Part shown: positions 1 through 7,736 of the stretch, piece after piece
Position numbering within the stretch: position 1 is the first letter of the stretch
How the letters are laid out: the number at the start of each line of letters is the position of its first letter
Assembly (NCBI GenBank): GCA_963800505.1
Contig: CAWDBL010000014.1
Location: 62,001 to 126,000, forward strand
Direction of reading: 5' to 3'
Length of the DNA: 64,000 nt
Source: Fodinibacter sp963800505
GTDB taxonomy: Bacteria > Actinomycetota > Actinomycetes > Actinomycetales > Dermatophilaceae
Notes under the pieces: model-generated
Databases searched by the model: none
The model's input: only the letters and a program-made list of their open reading frames with translations
Told to the model about the DNA's origin: nothing
Made by a program: the position numbers and the translations under genes

Positions 1-10
1 GTCGGAGGGC

Positions 11-865
11 ATGGAGCTGCGAACGGACGGGGTGTCGGGCGAGGGTGCGGCGGGGCCGGGGTGGGCGGTGGCGCTGGCCCGGGTGCGGATCCCGCTCTGT
101 TTCGCCGGCCTGCTCCTGCTGTTCGTGACGTCTGTCGCGAGCCTGGCGGCGTGGCTGAGCTGGGGAGCGGTGTTCCTGATGCTCGTCGGCTTCGCCGGCT
201 ACCTCCGCCTCGGCACGGTGACCGCGCCGCCAACCCTGTTGCGCTACCCGGTGCGGGGGCGCTGGGTAGCGGTCAACAGCCCGGCGACAAAGGTGCCCAG
301 CCATGGGCTGCACGCCTACGGGCAGACCTACGCGGTCGACCTCGTTCATGTCCCGGCCGGCGAGTGGTCGCCCCAGCTCGGGTGGGGCGGGCCGCCCACC
401 CGCCCACCCGAGGCCTACCCGGGGTTCGGCCAGCCGGTGCTGGCGCCGGCCGACGGGGTGGTCGTCGCGGCGTGCTCGACCCGGCCCGACCACGGCGCGC
501 GCACCTCGTGGCCCGGCGTCGGCCTGATGGTGCTCGAGGGGTTCGTGCTCGAGCTGACCGGGCGGATCCTCGGCAACCACGTGGTGCTCGAGGTCGCCCC
601 CAGCCGTTACGTCGCCCTCGCCCACCTGCGCCGCGGGTCGGTCCGGGTCGCGGTGGGCGACCGGGTGAGTGCCGGCGACGTGATCGGCGAGTGCGGCAAC
701 TCGGGCAACACCAGCGAGCCGCACGTGCACGTGCAGGCGATGGACCACCGGCGGTTCCAGCTCGCGGCCGGGCTGCCGATGGAGTTCACCGACGTCGTCG
801 ACGACGACGGGGCGCCGGTGCGGATGCCGGCCGGCCAGAGGGCGGGGACCTCCCGGGCGTCCTGA
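11..865 (+). CDS. M23-family (LytM-like) metallopeptidase, membrane anchored
   Basis: Probable zinc peptidase or LytM-fold cell-wall protein acting outside the membrane. The N-terminus has hydrophobic segments (about residues 29-70, likely two membrane spans). The C-terminal half is an M23 barrel: His98/His101 to Asp110, an 'APADGVV' strand, a 'YVALAHL' strand, a 'GNSGNTSEPHVHVQ' loop, and the signature His238-x-His240. The first zinc-ligand motif is looser than the usual HxxxD, so the fold is clear but activity is inferred. The 284 residues fit a membrane-tethered M23 protein. The ATG at 11 has a GGAGG-like sequence just upstream. A 49-codon membrane ORF follows 8 bp later. The promoter lies outside the window. 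Confidence 0.85.
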   Translation: MELRTDGVSGEGAAGPGWAVALARVRIPLCFAGLLLLFVTSVASLAAWLSWGAVFLMLVGFAGYLRLGTVTAPPTLLRYPVRGRWVAVNSPATKVPSHGLHAYGQTYAVDLVHVPAGEWSPQLGWGGPPTRPPEAYPGFGQPVLAPADGVVVAACSTRPDHGARTSWPGVGLMVLEGFVLELTGRILGNHVVLEVAPSRYVALAHLRRGSVRVAVGDRVSAGDVIGECGNSGNTSEPHVHVQAMDHRRFQLAAGLPMEFTDVVDDDGAPVRMPAGQRAGTSRAS

Positions 866-873
866 GATCGTTC

Positions 874-1023
874 ATGCTGTGGTTCGTCACCGCTTTGGCG
901 CTGAGCGCTCTCCTGCTCTCCCTCGTCGCAAGCCTGGTGCTGAAGCTCGCGACCCACGTCATCAACCGGCACCGCGCCGCCGCCGTTCAGCCTCCCGGCG
1001 CTTCAGCGACGACCCCGCAGTAG
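874..1023 (+). CDS. Small single-span membrane protein, hypothetical
   Basis: A 49-residue ORF with a single strong hydrophobic helix (about residues 2-24, rich in Leu, Ala and Val) followed by a basic stretch and a Pro/Thr-rich tail. It starts 8 bp after the M23 peptidase stop and is probably co-transcribed with it. The ribosome binding site is weak. I do not recognise a family. The hydrophobic helix is the only evidence that it is real. Confidence 0.4.
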   Translation: MLWFVTALALSALLLSLVASLVLKLATHVINRHRAAAVQPPGASATTPQ

Positions 1024-1075
1024 GTCACACCGCCTGCACGCTCATTCCGCCTGCAGGGCGCTTCCGCAGAGCGAG

Positions 1076-1346
1076 TCAGGCCACCTTGTCGGCGTACCGC
1101 TGCCGGGCGGCTTCGCCACTGGTGCCCACGAACGCCCCGATCGCTGACCAGGACATTCCCGAGGTGCGGGCCGCCCGGATCGCGTCGATGACGTGCTGTT
1201 CGGCCAGCGGAGCGCTCGCGGACCGCCACACGTAGCAGCGCCACGGCCCGGGCGTCCTGCTCGTCGCCGGGCGCTGGCTCGTAGTCCTCGAAGCGAGCGG
1301 CGAGCTCGTCGGCATGCTTGAGGATCTCGTCAACAGTTCTAGGCAT
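1076..1346 (-). pseudogene. Antitoxin-like protein of a toxin-antitoxin pair, frameshifted
   Basis: The first ~45 residues (beginning MPRTVDEILKHADELAARFE, with a ...PAPGDEQDARAVALLRVAVRERS continuation) are in one frame. The conserved C-terminus (AEQHVIDAIRAAR, then SWSAIGAFVGTSGEAARQRY) is in another. Together they rebuild one ~85-residue protein that looks like a common actinobacterial antitoxin-like family: an acidic helical N-terminus and a helix-turn-helix-like 'SAIG..LGTSGEAARQRY' end. The break lies near 1205-1212, where one base too many or two too few separates the frames. It starts 6 bp after the toxin-like gene, the usual operon arrangement. Either the gene is broken or there is a sequencing error. 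Confidence 0.6.
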
Positions 1347-1352
1347 CTGGCA

Positions 1353-1583
1353 TCACTGAAGGAGTCTCTTCCGGGCGCGCAAGGCGTGGATGATCACCAC
1401 TGCTGTATCGCCCTCGACGTAGCCGACTTCGAGGATGATGGCGGCTGCGTTCGGGCCGAGCATCATCGTGAACCCATCACCGAGATCCCACACTCGGATG
1501 GGGTTGCGGTAGGCGCGGAGGATGTCCTCCGTGCCCAGACCGTGCTTGAGAGCCGACCGTGCAGGGATCGGATCCTCGAGCAC
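1353..1583 (-). CDS. Toxin-like small protein paired with the adjacent antitoxin
   Basis: About 76 residues: 'PIPARSALKHGLGTEDILRA' then 'YRNPIRVWDLGDGFTMMLGP', ending 'EVGYVEGDTAVVIIHALRAR'. This matches my recollection of short actinobacterial proteins annotated as putative toxins that precede an 'MPRTVDEI...' antitoxin. The fold resembles compact RelE/BrnT-type toxins, but that is inference. The GTG at 1583 overlaps the only GGAGG, so the true start is uncertain; a TTG at 1589 is an alternative. If the downstream antitoxin is truly broken, this toxin would have to be inactive, weak or countered from elsewhere. Confidence 0.55.
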   Translation of the reverse strand: MLEDPIPARSALKHGLGTEDILRAYRNPIRVWDLGDGFTMMLGPNAAAIILEVGYVEGDTAVVIIHALRARKRLLQ

Positions 1584-1750
1584 CTCCAAGGTAACTTGCG
1601 AGACCCACAAGCGGCACGGACTCCTGCGCCAAGGGCCGTAGAGACGTCGGAACTGGCCGCGGGTAGGGCAAGGGCTGCTGCCGATGAGCGCTTGCCCTCG
1701 GCGTGGTGATCCGGTGGGCGCGGGAGCCGGCACGTTGCTACGTTCACCGG

Positions 1751-2119
1751 GTGCGCACCCCATTGGCCATGGCCGCGACAACCGTGTCGGTCCTGGCGGT
1801 GGGGGCGTGCTCGAGCCCGCCCACCCAGGAGGAGCAGCGGGCAGCAGGCATGGCCCTGGCGGCGCAGCGGATGACCGGGCAGTCGCTGGGTCGGTGCCTG
1901 GCCGCGGCCGGGTACGAGGTCGATGCCGAAACCGTCGCCGGTGGCGTGGAGCGCGGCACGGACGTGGAGCTGACCAGCGGGCCGCAGAAGGCGTACATCG
2001 TGACCGTGGGCGGGCCCAAGGACGTACAGCTGACGGTGCTGTATGACAGGGCGTGGGTCACCCCCAACACAGACAAGGACAAGGCGCTGCTCGAGCAGCT
2101 CCACTGCGACCTGCCGTAA
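1751..2119 (+). CDS. Small putative lipoprotein, hypothetical
   Basis: A 122-residue secreted lipoprotein of unknown function. A GTG at 1751 gives a basic start and a hydrophobic helix ending in a VGAC lipobox with Cys20. The mature part begins SSPPTQEEQRAAG and is soluble, with two further Cys (one near the C-terminal 'LHCDL') that could form a disulfide outside the cell. Upstream in-frame codons would destroy the signal peptide, which supports this start. No family recognised. Confidence 0.65.
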   Translation: MRTPLAMAATTVSVLAVGACSSPPTQEEQRAAGMALAAQRMTGQSLGRCLAAAGYEVDAETVAGGVERGTDVELTSGPQKAYIVTVGGPKDVQLTVLYDRAWVTPNTDKDKALLEQLHCDLP

Positions 2120-2354
2120 CGGCCGAAGGTCATTTGCCTGTGCAGGAACCGCCCGCGTAGGCCGCCGACAGGGTCGAACCCTGGCGAGGAGCCAAGGTTC
2201 TCCCACGGTCACCCCGGCCGGCCCTGCCGGGCGTGGGTGCGCGCCGGGACAGTGCCACGTCGAATTTCGCCGCGCCGGGCCGGGCGCCGGCCCAGTCATC
2301 TCGACGTGAGGGGACTTCCCAGATGGGCCGGGTCGCCGCGCGATACGGTCAACC
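2120..2354. other. Intergenic region without a recognised gene
   Basis: 235 bp between two small lipoprotein genes. It contains GC-rich inverted repeats such as CAGGGTCGAACCCTG at about 2169-2183. No ORF with signal or domain content is visible. It probably carries the promoter of the following gene. I see no riboswitch or tRNA. Confidence 0.4.
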
Positions 2355-2840
2355 ATGGCCCGACAGGCCCGATTGGTCCTTTCCCTCGCCACCCTCGCGT
2401 TCAGCTTCGCCCTCGCCGGGTGCGCTGGGGACGAGCCCGCACGGGCCCCATCCTCCGTCGGCTCGACTGCGTCCACGAGCGCCCCGGGCTCACCGACGGC
2501 CGCCCCCTCCCTGTCCCAGGGCGACGCAGTTGCAGAGCTGCAGTCCTACCTTGACGCCTGGAGCACCGACGGGCCGACGTCAGCGAGTCAGGCGTACCTG
2601 AGCGCCGACCAGCAAGTCTCGATCGACGCTGATGCGCCGAAGCTCGCCAGTGGCAAGGTCACCCAGGTGACGGGAGCGCAACCCGGCCCGGGCGGCGAAC
2701 TGACTCTCCAGGTCACCCTCGACCTGACCTTTGACGCAGACCCGATTGCGTGGTCTCAGGGCGTCAACGAACGGTTCGTCACCTTCACCGCACGCGGGGG
2801 GCAGGTCCCGTACACGATGAGCTTCGCCACCAGTCCCTGA
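2355..2840 (+). CDS. Putative lipoprotein, hypothetical
   Basis: 161 residues with a clear lipoprotein signal: MARQARLVLSLATLAFSFAL, then the lipobox LAGC with Cys23. A Ser/Pro/Thr-rich linker (about 30-55) leads to a small alpha+beta domain with a long beta-rich end ('TLQVTLDLTFD', 'FVTFTARGGQVPYTMSF'). This shape resembles NTF2-like or SnoaL-like secreted domains, but I cannot assign it. The ATG start is fixed by the signal peptide. It has no close operon partner. Confidence 0.65.
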   Translation: MARQARLVLSLATLAFSFALAGCAGDEPARAPSSVGSTASTSAPGSPTAAPSLSQGDAVAELQSYLDAWSTDGPTSASQAYLSADQQVSIDADAPKLASGKVTQVTGAQPGPGGELTLQVTLDLTFDADPIAWSQGVNERFVTFTARGGQVPYTMSFATSP

Positions 2841-2968
2841 TCTTCCGGGCCATCCTCCCCACTGGCCTGCCAGGCGCCGCGATGGTGGCAACAGGGCCCC
2901 TCGCCGGCGCCCCACGGGGCGTTGTCATCACCGGCTTGCTCTTGATCTCAGTCGGAGTCGCCCGCCGC

Positions 2969-3319
2969 TCAGCCTCGACGCGGAGCCGCTCGAGCAGAGC
3001 GCGTGCATCGCCTTGCTGCCGGGCCGCAGGCACGGTTTGACAGGTCGTCGATGTAGAGATGACGACCCCACGCCAGGTTCTCGTGGTCCACGTGGTGAAC
3101 GAAGTCCTCGCACGAGGTGAGCCCGACGCGCAGCTCGCGCATCGCTTCGAACGCCCGACCTGTGTTCGGTGGTAGCAGCTCCGTGATCACGACGTCGAGT
3201 CTTCCAGCGGCCATGAACCCAGGAACCTCAAGGAGCGACGTCCCGGCGAAACGCACGGAACTGCGGCGGTAGCGCACCAGCTCGTCTCGAGATCCACCGA
3301 ACATTCTCCGCCGCTTCAA
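2969..3319 (-). CDS. Hypothetical protein, possibly 3' frameshifted
   Basis: On the - strand a stretch reads as natural-looking protein ('VRFAGTSLLEVPGFMAAGRL', 'DVVITELLPPNTGRAFEAM', 'CEDFVHHVDHENLAWGRHLY'). After 'YIDDLSN', near 3030, the better continuation ('PAARQQGDARALLERLRVEA') is in another frame ending at 2785. A single-base shift would join them. The family is unknown and the call rests on amino-acid composition only. The + strand over 2882-2960 also has a hydrophobic stretch, so the region is ambiguous. Confidence 0.3.
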   Translation of the reverse strand: MKRRRMFGGSRDELVRYRRSSVRFAGTSLLEVPGFMAAGRLDVVITELLPPNTGRAFEAMRELRVGLTSCEDFVHHVDHENLAWGRHLYIDDLSNRACGPAARRCTRSARAAPRRG

Positions 3320-3586
3320 GTGGCAGTCCGCCTCACGCAGTCTCGAACTCGTCAGTGAGTCTCAAGGTCACTCCCCGCTGACATGAGGCGACGGTGAGGG
3401 ATGCCGTGACACGGTACTCGGGGCGCGGCCCACCCCTCGTGGACCCCCCGCCGCGACGTGGTGCGCGTCACGTGATATTGGGCCGGGATTTGTGGGTACG
3501 GGGTCTGGTTTGTCATGGTGGATGGCCAGCCCGCCGCCCCGACCCGCCTCCGGGACGCTCCGCAGACAGCAAGGACACCACCTGAC
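3320..3586. other. Intergenic region upstream of the membrane protein gene
   Basis: About 267 bp with no convincing ORF. It is less GC-rich in places (e.g. GTGATATTGGG near 3471-3481) and is likely to hold the promoter of the gene starting at 3587. No strong hairpin found. Confidence 0.3.
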
Positions 3587-4465
3587 ATGGCCACCATCGT
3601 GAAGCGCGTCGTCGGCGCGCTCCTGGCGCTCGTCGGCCTGGCGCTCACCGCCGTCGGCATCTGGTTCGCCGCCCAGCTGGGCACGTCCGGAACCGCCGAG
3701 TTCGAGGTGCACCCCGCCACGGGCGACCCTGTGCTGATCGGTCCCGACGTGCTCAACCGGGTCGACTCCGACGTCGTCGTCACGGCGACCCCCACCACCG
3801 GGGGCTCGATGTGGATGGCCCTGGCCAACCCCTCCGACGCCGACGCGGTCGTGGGGGACACCAAGCACCTGGCCGTGACCGGCGTGACGGTGAGCGACTG
3901 GTCGCTCGACACCACGAGCACCGGCACGGGCACCGCCCCCGAGCTGGGCGCCGCCGACCTGTGGCGCCAGCAGGACGAGGCCAAGGGCGCGGTGACGCTC
4001 ACCGTGAAGCAGTCCGGCGCCCCCGAGACGCTCGTGGTCAAGGCCCAGGGCGGCCAGCTGAGCACGCTGACCCTGAAGGTCACCGACAAGTCGTGGTTCG
4101 TCGAGGCGGTCGTCGCGGCGCTGATCGGGCTGTTCCTGCTCGTCGCGGGCGTGGTGCTCCTCACCGCCCGCCGGCGGCACCACGGTGCCGCCGCGGTGCC
4201 GCCGGTGCCCGCGGTGTCGGACGTCCCGGACGTCCCGGACGCCCCGGACGCCCCGGACGTCCCGGACGCCCCGGAGGAGGCACTCGCCCCGGCCGGAACT
4301 TCCGGCGCCGACCGGGCCGTTGGAGCCGGGGATGGGGTCGGAGCCACGGCCCCGCTGCCCGCCACCACCGTGCGCAGCCCCCGCCCGGCCACGGACGAAC
4401 CCGACACCGACGCCGACGTCACCGACCCGACCGACCCCCACGACCCCCAGGAGGTCACCCGATGA
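3587..4465 (+). CDS. Two-span membrane protein with a repetitive Asp/Pro tail
   Basis: 292 residues. A hydrophobic helix at about 9-32 is followed by ~140 residues of beta-rich, probably extracellular domain, then a second helix at about 170-192 and a cytoplasmic basic RRRHHG motif. The tail is low-complexity and rich in Asp, Pro and Ala. It includes six 9-bp repeats (4220-4273) coding DVP or DAP triplets. The ATG at 3587 puts the first helix at the N-terminus; an in-frame ATG at 3515 would add a non-hydrophobic leader. Its stop overlaps the next start (ATGA), so it is translationally coupled to the following lipoprotein. Function unknown. Confidence 0.75.
   Translation: MATIVKRVVGALLALVGLALTAVGIWFAAQLGTSGTAEFEVHPATGDPVLIGPDVLNRVDSDVVVTATPTTGGSMWMALANPSDADAVVGDTKHLAVTGVTVSDWSLDTTSTGTGTAPELGAADLWRQQDEAKGAVTLTVKQSGAPETLVVKAQGGQLSTLTLKVTDKSWFVEAVVAALIGLFLLVAGVVLLTARRRHHGAAAVPPVPAVSDVPDVPDAPDAPDVPDAPEEALAPAGTSGADRAVGAGDGVGATAPLPATTVRSPRPATDEPDTDADVTDPTDPHDPQEVTR
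4220..4273 (+). repeat. Six tandem 9-bp repeats (GACGYCCCG)
   Basis: Six in-frame copies of GACGTCCCG or GACGCCCCG coding for DVP, DVP, DAP, DAP, DVP, DAP in the C-terminal tail of the membrane protein. The unit is a multiple of three, so copy-number change would lengthen or shorten the tail without a frameshift. Confidence 0.85.
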
Positions 4466-5538
4466 CCCCGCCCACCATGACCTCTCCCCGCTCCCTGACC
4501 ACGCCCCGCACCCTGAGCCGGCTGGCCGTCTCGACGACCCTGCTCGGCGCGCTCGTGCTCGCCGGCTGTGGCACGCAGGACGCCCAGGACGCCCTGGTCG
4601 GCCTGCACGCCGCCCCCACCGAGCAGACCGCCGCCGCGCCGCTCGACGCCGAGGGCGCGACCGCCGTGGCCGCCCGGCTGCTCGCGGCCAAGGACGCCGC
4701 GGCCGCCGCTGCCCCCAAGGACGCCAAGGACACCAAGGCCGCGAAGGCCGCCGCCGCCGCGCGGGCCGAGGTGCTCACCGGCGACGCGCTGATCCTCGCC
4801 AACGCCGAGGCCGCCCGGGCCCTGCCCACCGACCAGACCACCGAGCTCGCCCCCGAGCCGACGCCGACGATCGTGGCCCAGTCGCAGGGCCGCCAGTGGC
4901 CGCGCGCCATCCTGGCCTCGACGCTCGACGAGGCCACCAACACCCAGTGGCTGCACGTCATGACCTCGAAGACTCCCGACGAGCCGTTCCACATCGCGGC
5001 GAGCACCCCGATGCTTCCCGGCTCCAACCTCCCCGCACTCGGCGAGAAGCTCGCCGGTGCGCCGCTGCTCAAGACCGCCGACAAGAACGGCCTGCCGGTC
5101 TCCCCGGCCAACGCGCTCAAGGCCTACGCCGCAGCCATCGCCCAGCCGAAGGGCAAGGCCACCAAGGTCGTGGCGACCGACGACCAGTTCGCGACCGGCC
5201 TGAGGACGGCGGCCGCCACCCAGGCCAAGGCGCTCGGCAAGCTCGGCGCCCTCACCCAGACCCACGAGGCCCGGCTCGACAACGCCATCACCTTCCGCCT
5301 GGCCGACGGCGGGTCGGTCACCTTCGCGATGATGCAGCGCACCGACACGCTGACCCCGAAGCCCGGGGCCAAGGAGCTCGTGCTGCCCGCCGAGTACGCG
5401 AAGCTCGTCGGCGCCCCCAAGGTCACCAAGTCGCTCGTCCTGAACAACCTCGAGCCGATCGTCATGGTGCTGCCGAAGACCGGCCAGGCCAAGGTCATCG
5501 GCGCCAGCGACCTGCTCGTCTCGGGACGGGCCCGCTGA
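4462..5538 (+). CDS. Putative lipoprotein coupled to the upstream membrane protein
   Basis: 358 residues exported and lipid-anchored: a leader of ~20 residues, a hydrophobic stretch, and the lipobox LAGC with Cys36. The mature protein has an Ala/Lys/Asp-rich helical region (about 70-110) followed by a mixed alpha/beta domain. The start overlaps the stop of the preceding gene by 4 nt, so the two proteins probably act together at the membrane. I recognise it only as an actinobacterial lipoprotein of unknown function. Confidence 0.75.
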   Translation: MTPPTMTSPRSLTTPRTLSRLAVSTTLLGALVLAGCGTQDAQDALVGLHAAPTEQTAAAPLDAEGATAVAARLLAAKDAAAAAAPKDAKDTKAAKAAAAARAEVLTGDALILANAEAARALPTDQTTELAPEPTPTIVAQSQGRQWPRAILASTLDEATNTQWLHVMTSKTPDEPFHIAASTPMLPGSNLPALGEKLAGAPLLKTADKNGLPVSPANALKAYAAAIAQPKGKATKVVATDDQFATGLRTAAATQAKALGKLGALTQTHEARLDNAITFRLADGGSVTFAMMQRTDTLTPKPGAKELVLPAEYAKLVGAPKVTKSLVLNNLEPIVMVLPKTGQAKVIGASDLLVSGRAR

Positions 5539-5574
5539 GCCCCCACCGACCACCCCTTTGACAGAATCGGGACC

Positions 5575-6567
5575 ATGAGCGAGACCACCCCACCCGCGGG
5601 CACCCGCGGCGCCGTCGACCTGTCCTCCGTCGCCGGGATGACGGCACCCACCGCCGCGACCGCCGGGGCGGGGATGCCGGCCGGCACCCTGCGCGCCGAC
5701 CCCGCCCAGCAGCAGCGCCCCGTGCCCGGCGGCCTGGTCGTCGAGGTCGACGCCACCAACCTCCAGGAGGCGCTCAACCGCACCCTGCAGGTACCCGGCG
5801 TTTTGGTGCTCTGGGGCTCGGCCTACCCGCAGACCCGCGAGCTGTTCGACACCGTCGTGCGCGTCGCGACGTCGCTCGAGGGGCGCATGCTCGTGCTCAG
5901 CGCCGACCTGTCCACCTCGCCGCAGCTGCTCACGGTGTTCCAGCCGCTGCTCGAGCAGGCGTTCGGCCAGCCCAGCGTGCCGGCCACCTTCGGGCTGCTC
6001 CAGGGCCAGCCCGTGCCGCTCTTCCCGGGCATCGTGCCCGAGGACGAGGTCCGGGCGGTGTTCGACCAGCTGCTGCAGGCCGCGGTGCAGAACGGCATCA
6101 CCGGCCGGGTGCAGCTCGAGGCCGTCGAGGGCTCCGACGACGAGGACACGCCCCTGCCGCCGCTGCACGAGGAGGCGTTCGAGGCCATCGAGCGCGGTGA
6201 CCTCGATGCCGCGGTCGCGGCCTACCAGCAGGCGCTGGCGCAGGACCCCAAGGACACCGACGCCGAGATCGGCCTGGCCCAGGTGCGGCTCATGCAGCGC
6301 ACCGCGGGCGTCGACCTCGCCGAGGCCCGCGCGGCGGCCGCGGCCGACCCCACCGACGTCGAGGCCGGCATCCTGGTGGCCGACCTCGACCTGCTCGGTG
6401 GCCACGTCGAGGACGCCTTCGCCCGCCTGCTCGACCTCGTGCGCGGCACCTCCGGCGACGAGCGCAACCGGGCCCGCACCCACCTGCTCGAGCTGTTCTC
6501 GGTCGTCGGCAGCGCCGACGAGCGGGTGCGCAAGGGCCGCCAGGCCCTGATGAGCGCGCTCTTCTGA
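5575..6567 (+). CDS. YbbN/CnoX-like thioredoxin-fold protein with TPR repeats
   Basis: 330 residues. After a disordered N-terminus (1-55) comes a thioredoxin-like domain (about 58-165: 'VLVLWGSAYPQTRELF', 'MLVLSADLSTSPQLL', 'VPATFGLLQGQPVPLFPG'). A helical region with tetratricopeptide-type repeats follows ('AFEAIERGDLDAAVAAYQQA' and later copies). This order matches E. coli YbbN (CnoX), a holdase/co-chaperone. The CxxC site is absent (GSAYPQ in its place), so redox activity is unlikely. An esterase gene follows 4 bp after its stop, suggesting one operon. Confidence 0.85.
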   Translation: MSETTPPAGTRGAVDLSSVAGMTAPTAATAGAGMPAGTLRADPAQQQRPVPGGLVVEVDATNLQEALNRTLQVPGVLVLWGSAYPQTRELFDTVVRVATSLEGRMLVLSADLSTSPQLLTVFQPLLEQAFGQPSVPATFGLLQGQPVPLFPGIVPEDEVRAVFDQLLQAAVQNGITGRVQLEAVEGSDDEDTPLPPLHEEAFEAIERGDLDAAVAAYQQALAQDPKDTDAEIGLAQVRLMQRTAGVDLAEARAAAAADPTDVEAGILVADLDLLGGHVEDAFARLLDLVRGTSGDERNRARTHLLELFSVVGSADERVRKGRQALMSALF

Positions 6568-6571
6568 CCCG

Positions 6572-7618
6572 GTGGGCCCCAAGCTCCTCGACGACCACGT
6601 CCGGTTCCGCCTCGACCTCGCCGATCCCGACGTCACCGGCGTGGCGTTGGAGTGCGACCGCGTCGTGGGCGGGCGGCGCGAGTTCGGGCGCGAGGGCGGC
6701 GGGTGGGTGCTCGACGTGCCGCGCCCGGCCCTGCAGCGTCTCGAGTACCGCTTCGCGGTGGCGCGCGGCGACGACGTCGAGGTGGTGCTCGACCCGGCCA
6801 ACCCCCGAAGCGTGGGCACCGCTTTCGGTGACCGGTCGGTGCTCGAGCTGCCGGGTTACGCCCCGCCGTGGTGGCTGTCCGCGCCGGCCGTCGAGGGGCG
6901 GCTGGAGGACCTGTCGCTGACCGGCGAGACGGCCGACGAGGTGCCCGTCACGGTGTGGAGCCCGCTCGACCTCGCCGACGACGACCCTGCGCCGCTGCTG
7001 CTGGTGCACGACGGTGCCGAGTACGACCAGCTCGCCGGCATCACGGCCTACTGCGGGGCGCTCATCGCCGCCGGTCGGCTGCCGCCGCACCGGGTGGCGC
7101 TCGCGCACCCCGTGATGCGCGACGCGTGGTACTCCGGGTCGCCGCGCTACCTGCGCACGATCGCCGAGGCCGGCCTGGACCGGCTGGGGGAGACCTATGC
7201 CGTGCGCGAGCCGGTCGTCATCGTGGGCGCCAGCCTCGGCGGTCTCACCGCCCTGCTGCTCGGCCTGCTGGCGGCGCCGCGGGTCGGCGGCGTCTACGCC
7301 CAGTCGGGGTCGTTCTTCCAGGTGCGCCACGACGACTCCGAGAGCGGCTACCGCTACTTCGGGCGGATCTCGCGCCTGGTGCAGAGCGTGCTCGACATGC
7401 GGCACACCGAGCACCCGCTGGTGGTCGGCATGTCCTGCGGGGCCCTCGAGGAGAACGCGGCCAACAACCGCGACATGGCCGCCGCGCTGCGCCGTGCCGG
7501 CCACGACGTCACCCTGCGTGAGGTGGCCGACCTGCACAACTACACCGCGTGGCGCGACGCCCTCGACCCCGGCCTCACCGAGGTGCTGAGCCGCGTCTGG
7601 GCCTCCCCGACGTCGTAG
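6572..7618 (+). CDS. Enterochelin-esterase-like alpha/beta hydrolase
   Basis: 348 residues from a GTG 4 bp after the previous stop. The N-terminal ~95 residues are a beta-sandwich like that of enterochelin esterase (Fes). The rest is an alpha/beta hydrolase with the nucleophile elbow GASLGG (Ser221) and a probable catalytic His322 in 'DLHNYTAW'. Fes-like enzymes hydrolyse trilactone esters of siderophores, but other members cleave different esters, so the substrate is not predictable. It has no signal peptide and acts in the cytoplasm. A second esterase and an ATP-grasp ligase follow on the same strand. Confidence 0.8.
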   Translation: MGPKLLDDHVRFRLDLADPDVTGVALECDRVVGGRREFGREGGGWVLDVPRPALQRLEYRFAVARGDDVEVVLDPANPRSVGTAFGDRSVLELPGYAPPWWLSAPAVEGRLEDLSLTGETADEVPVTVWSPLDLADDDPAPLLLVHDGAEYDQLAGITAYCGALIAAGRLPPHRVALAHPVMRDAWYSGSPRYLRTIAEAGLDRLGETYAVREPVVIVGASLGGLTALLLGLLAAPRVGGVYAQSGSFFQVRHDDSESGYRYFGRISRLVQSVLDMRHTEHPLVVGMSCGALEENAANNRDMAAALRRAGHDVTLREVADLHNYTAWRDALDPGLTEVLSRVWASPTS

Positions 7619-7736
7619 GGGAGGAGCCGAGCAACACGCCGCGTCGGCCCCGTTCCGCGCGGCTGGCGGCAGGAAAAGTGGGGCAGGGACGGGCGGTGGT
7701 TGCGAGCCAGGATGCCGACCGGCAGGGTGGGGTCGC

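Noticed and set aside
2165..2190. tRNA T-arm-like sequence (CAGGGTTCGACCCTG on the - strand)
   Set aside because: The loop is too short (5 nt) and no acceptor, D or anticodon arms can be found around it.
3352..6819. Very long open frame on the - strand opposite the lipoprotein, YbbN and esterase genes
   Set aside because: An antisense shadow caused by GC-rich third positions; the translation is low complexity and the + strand carries recognisable proteins.
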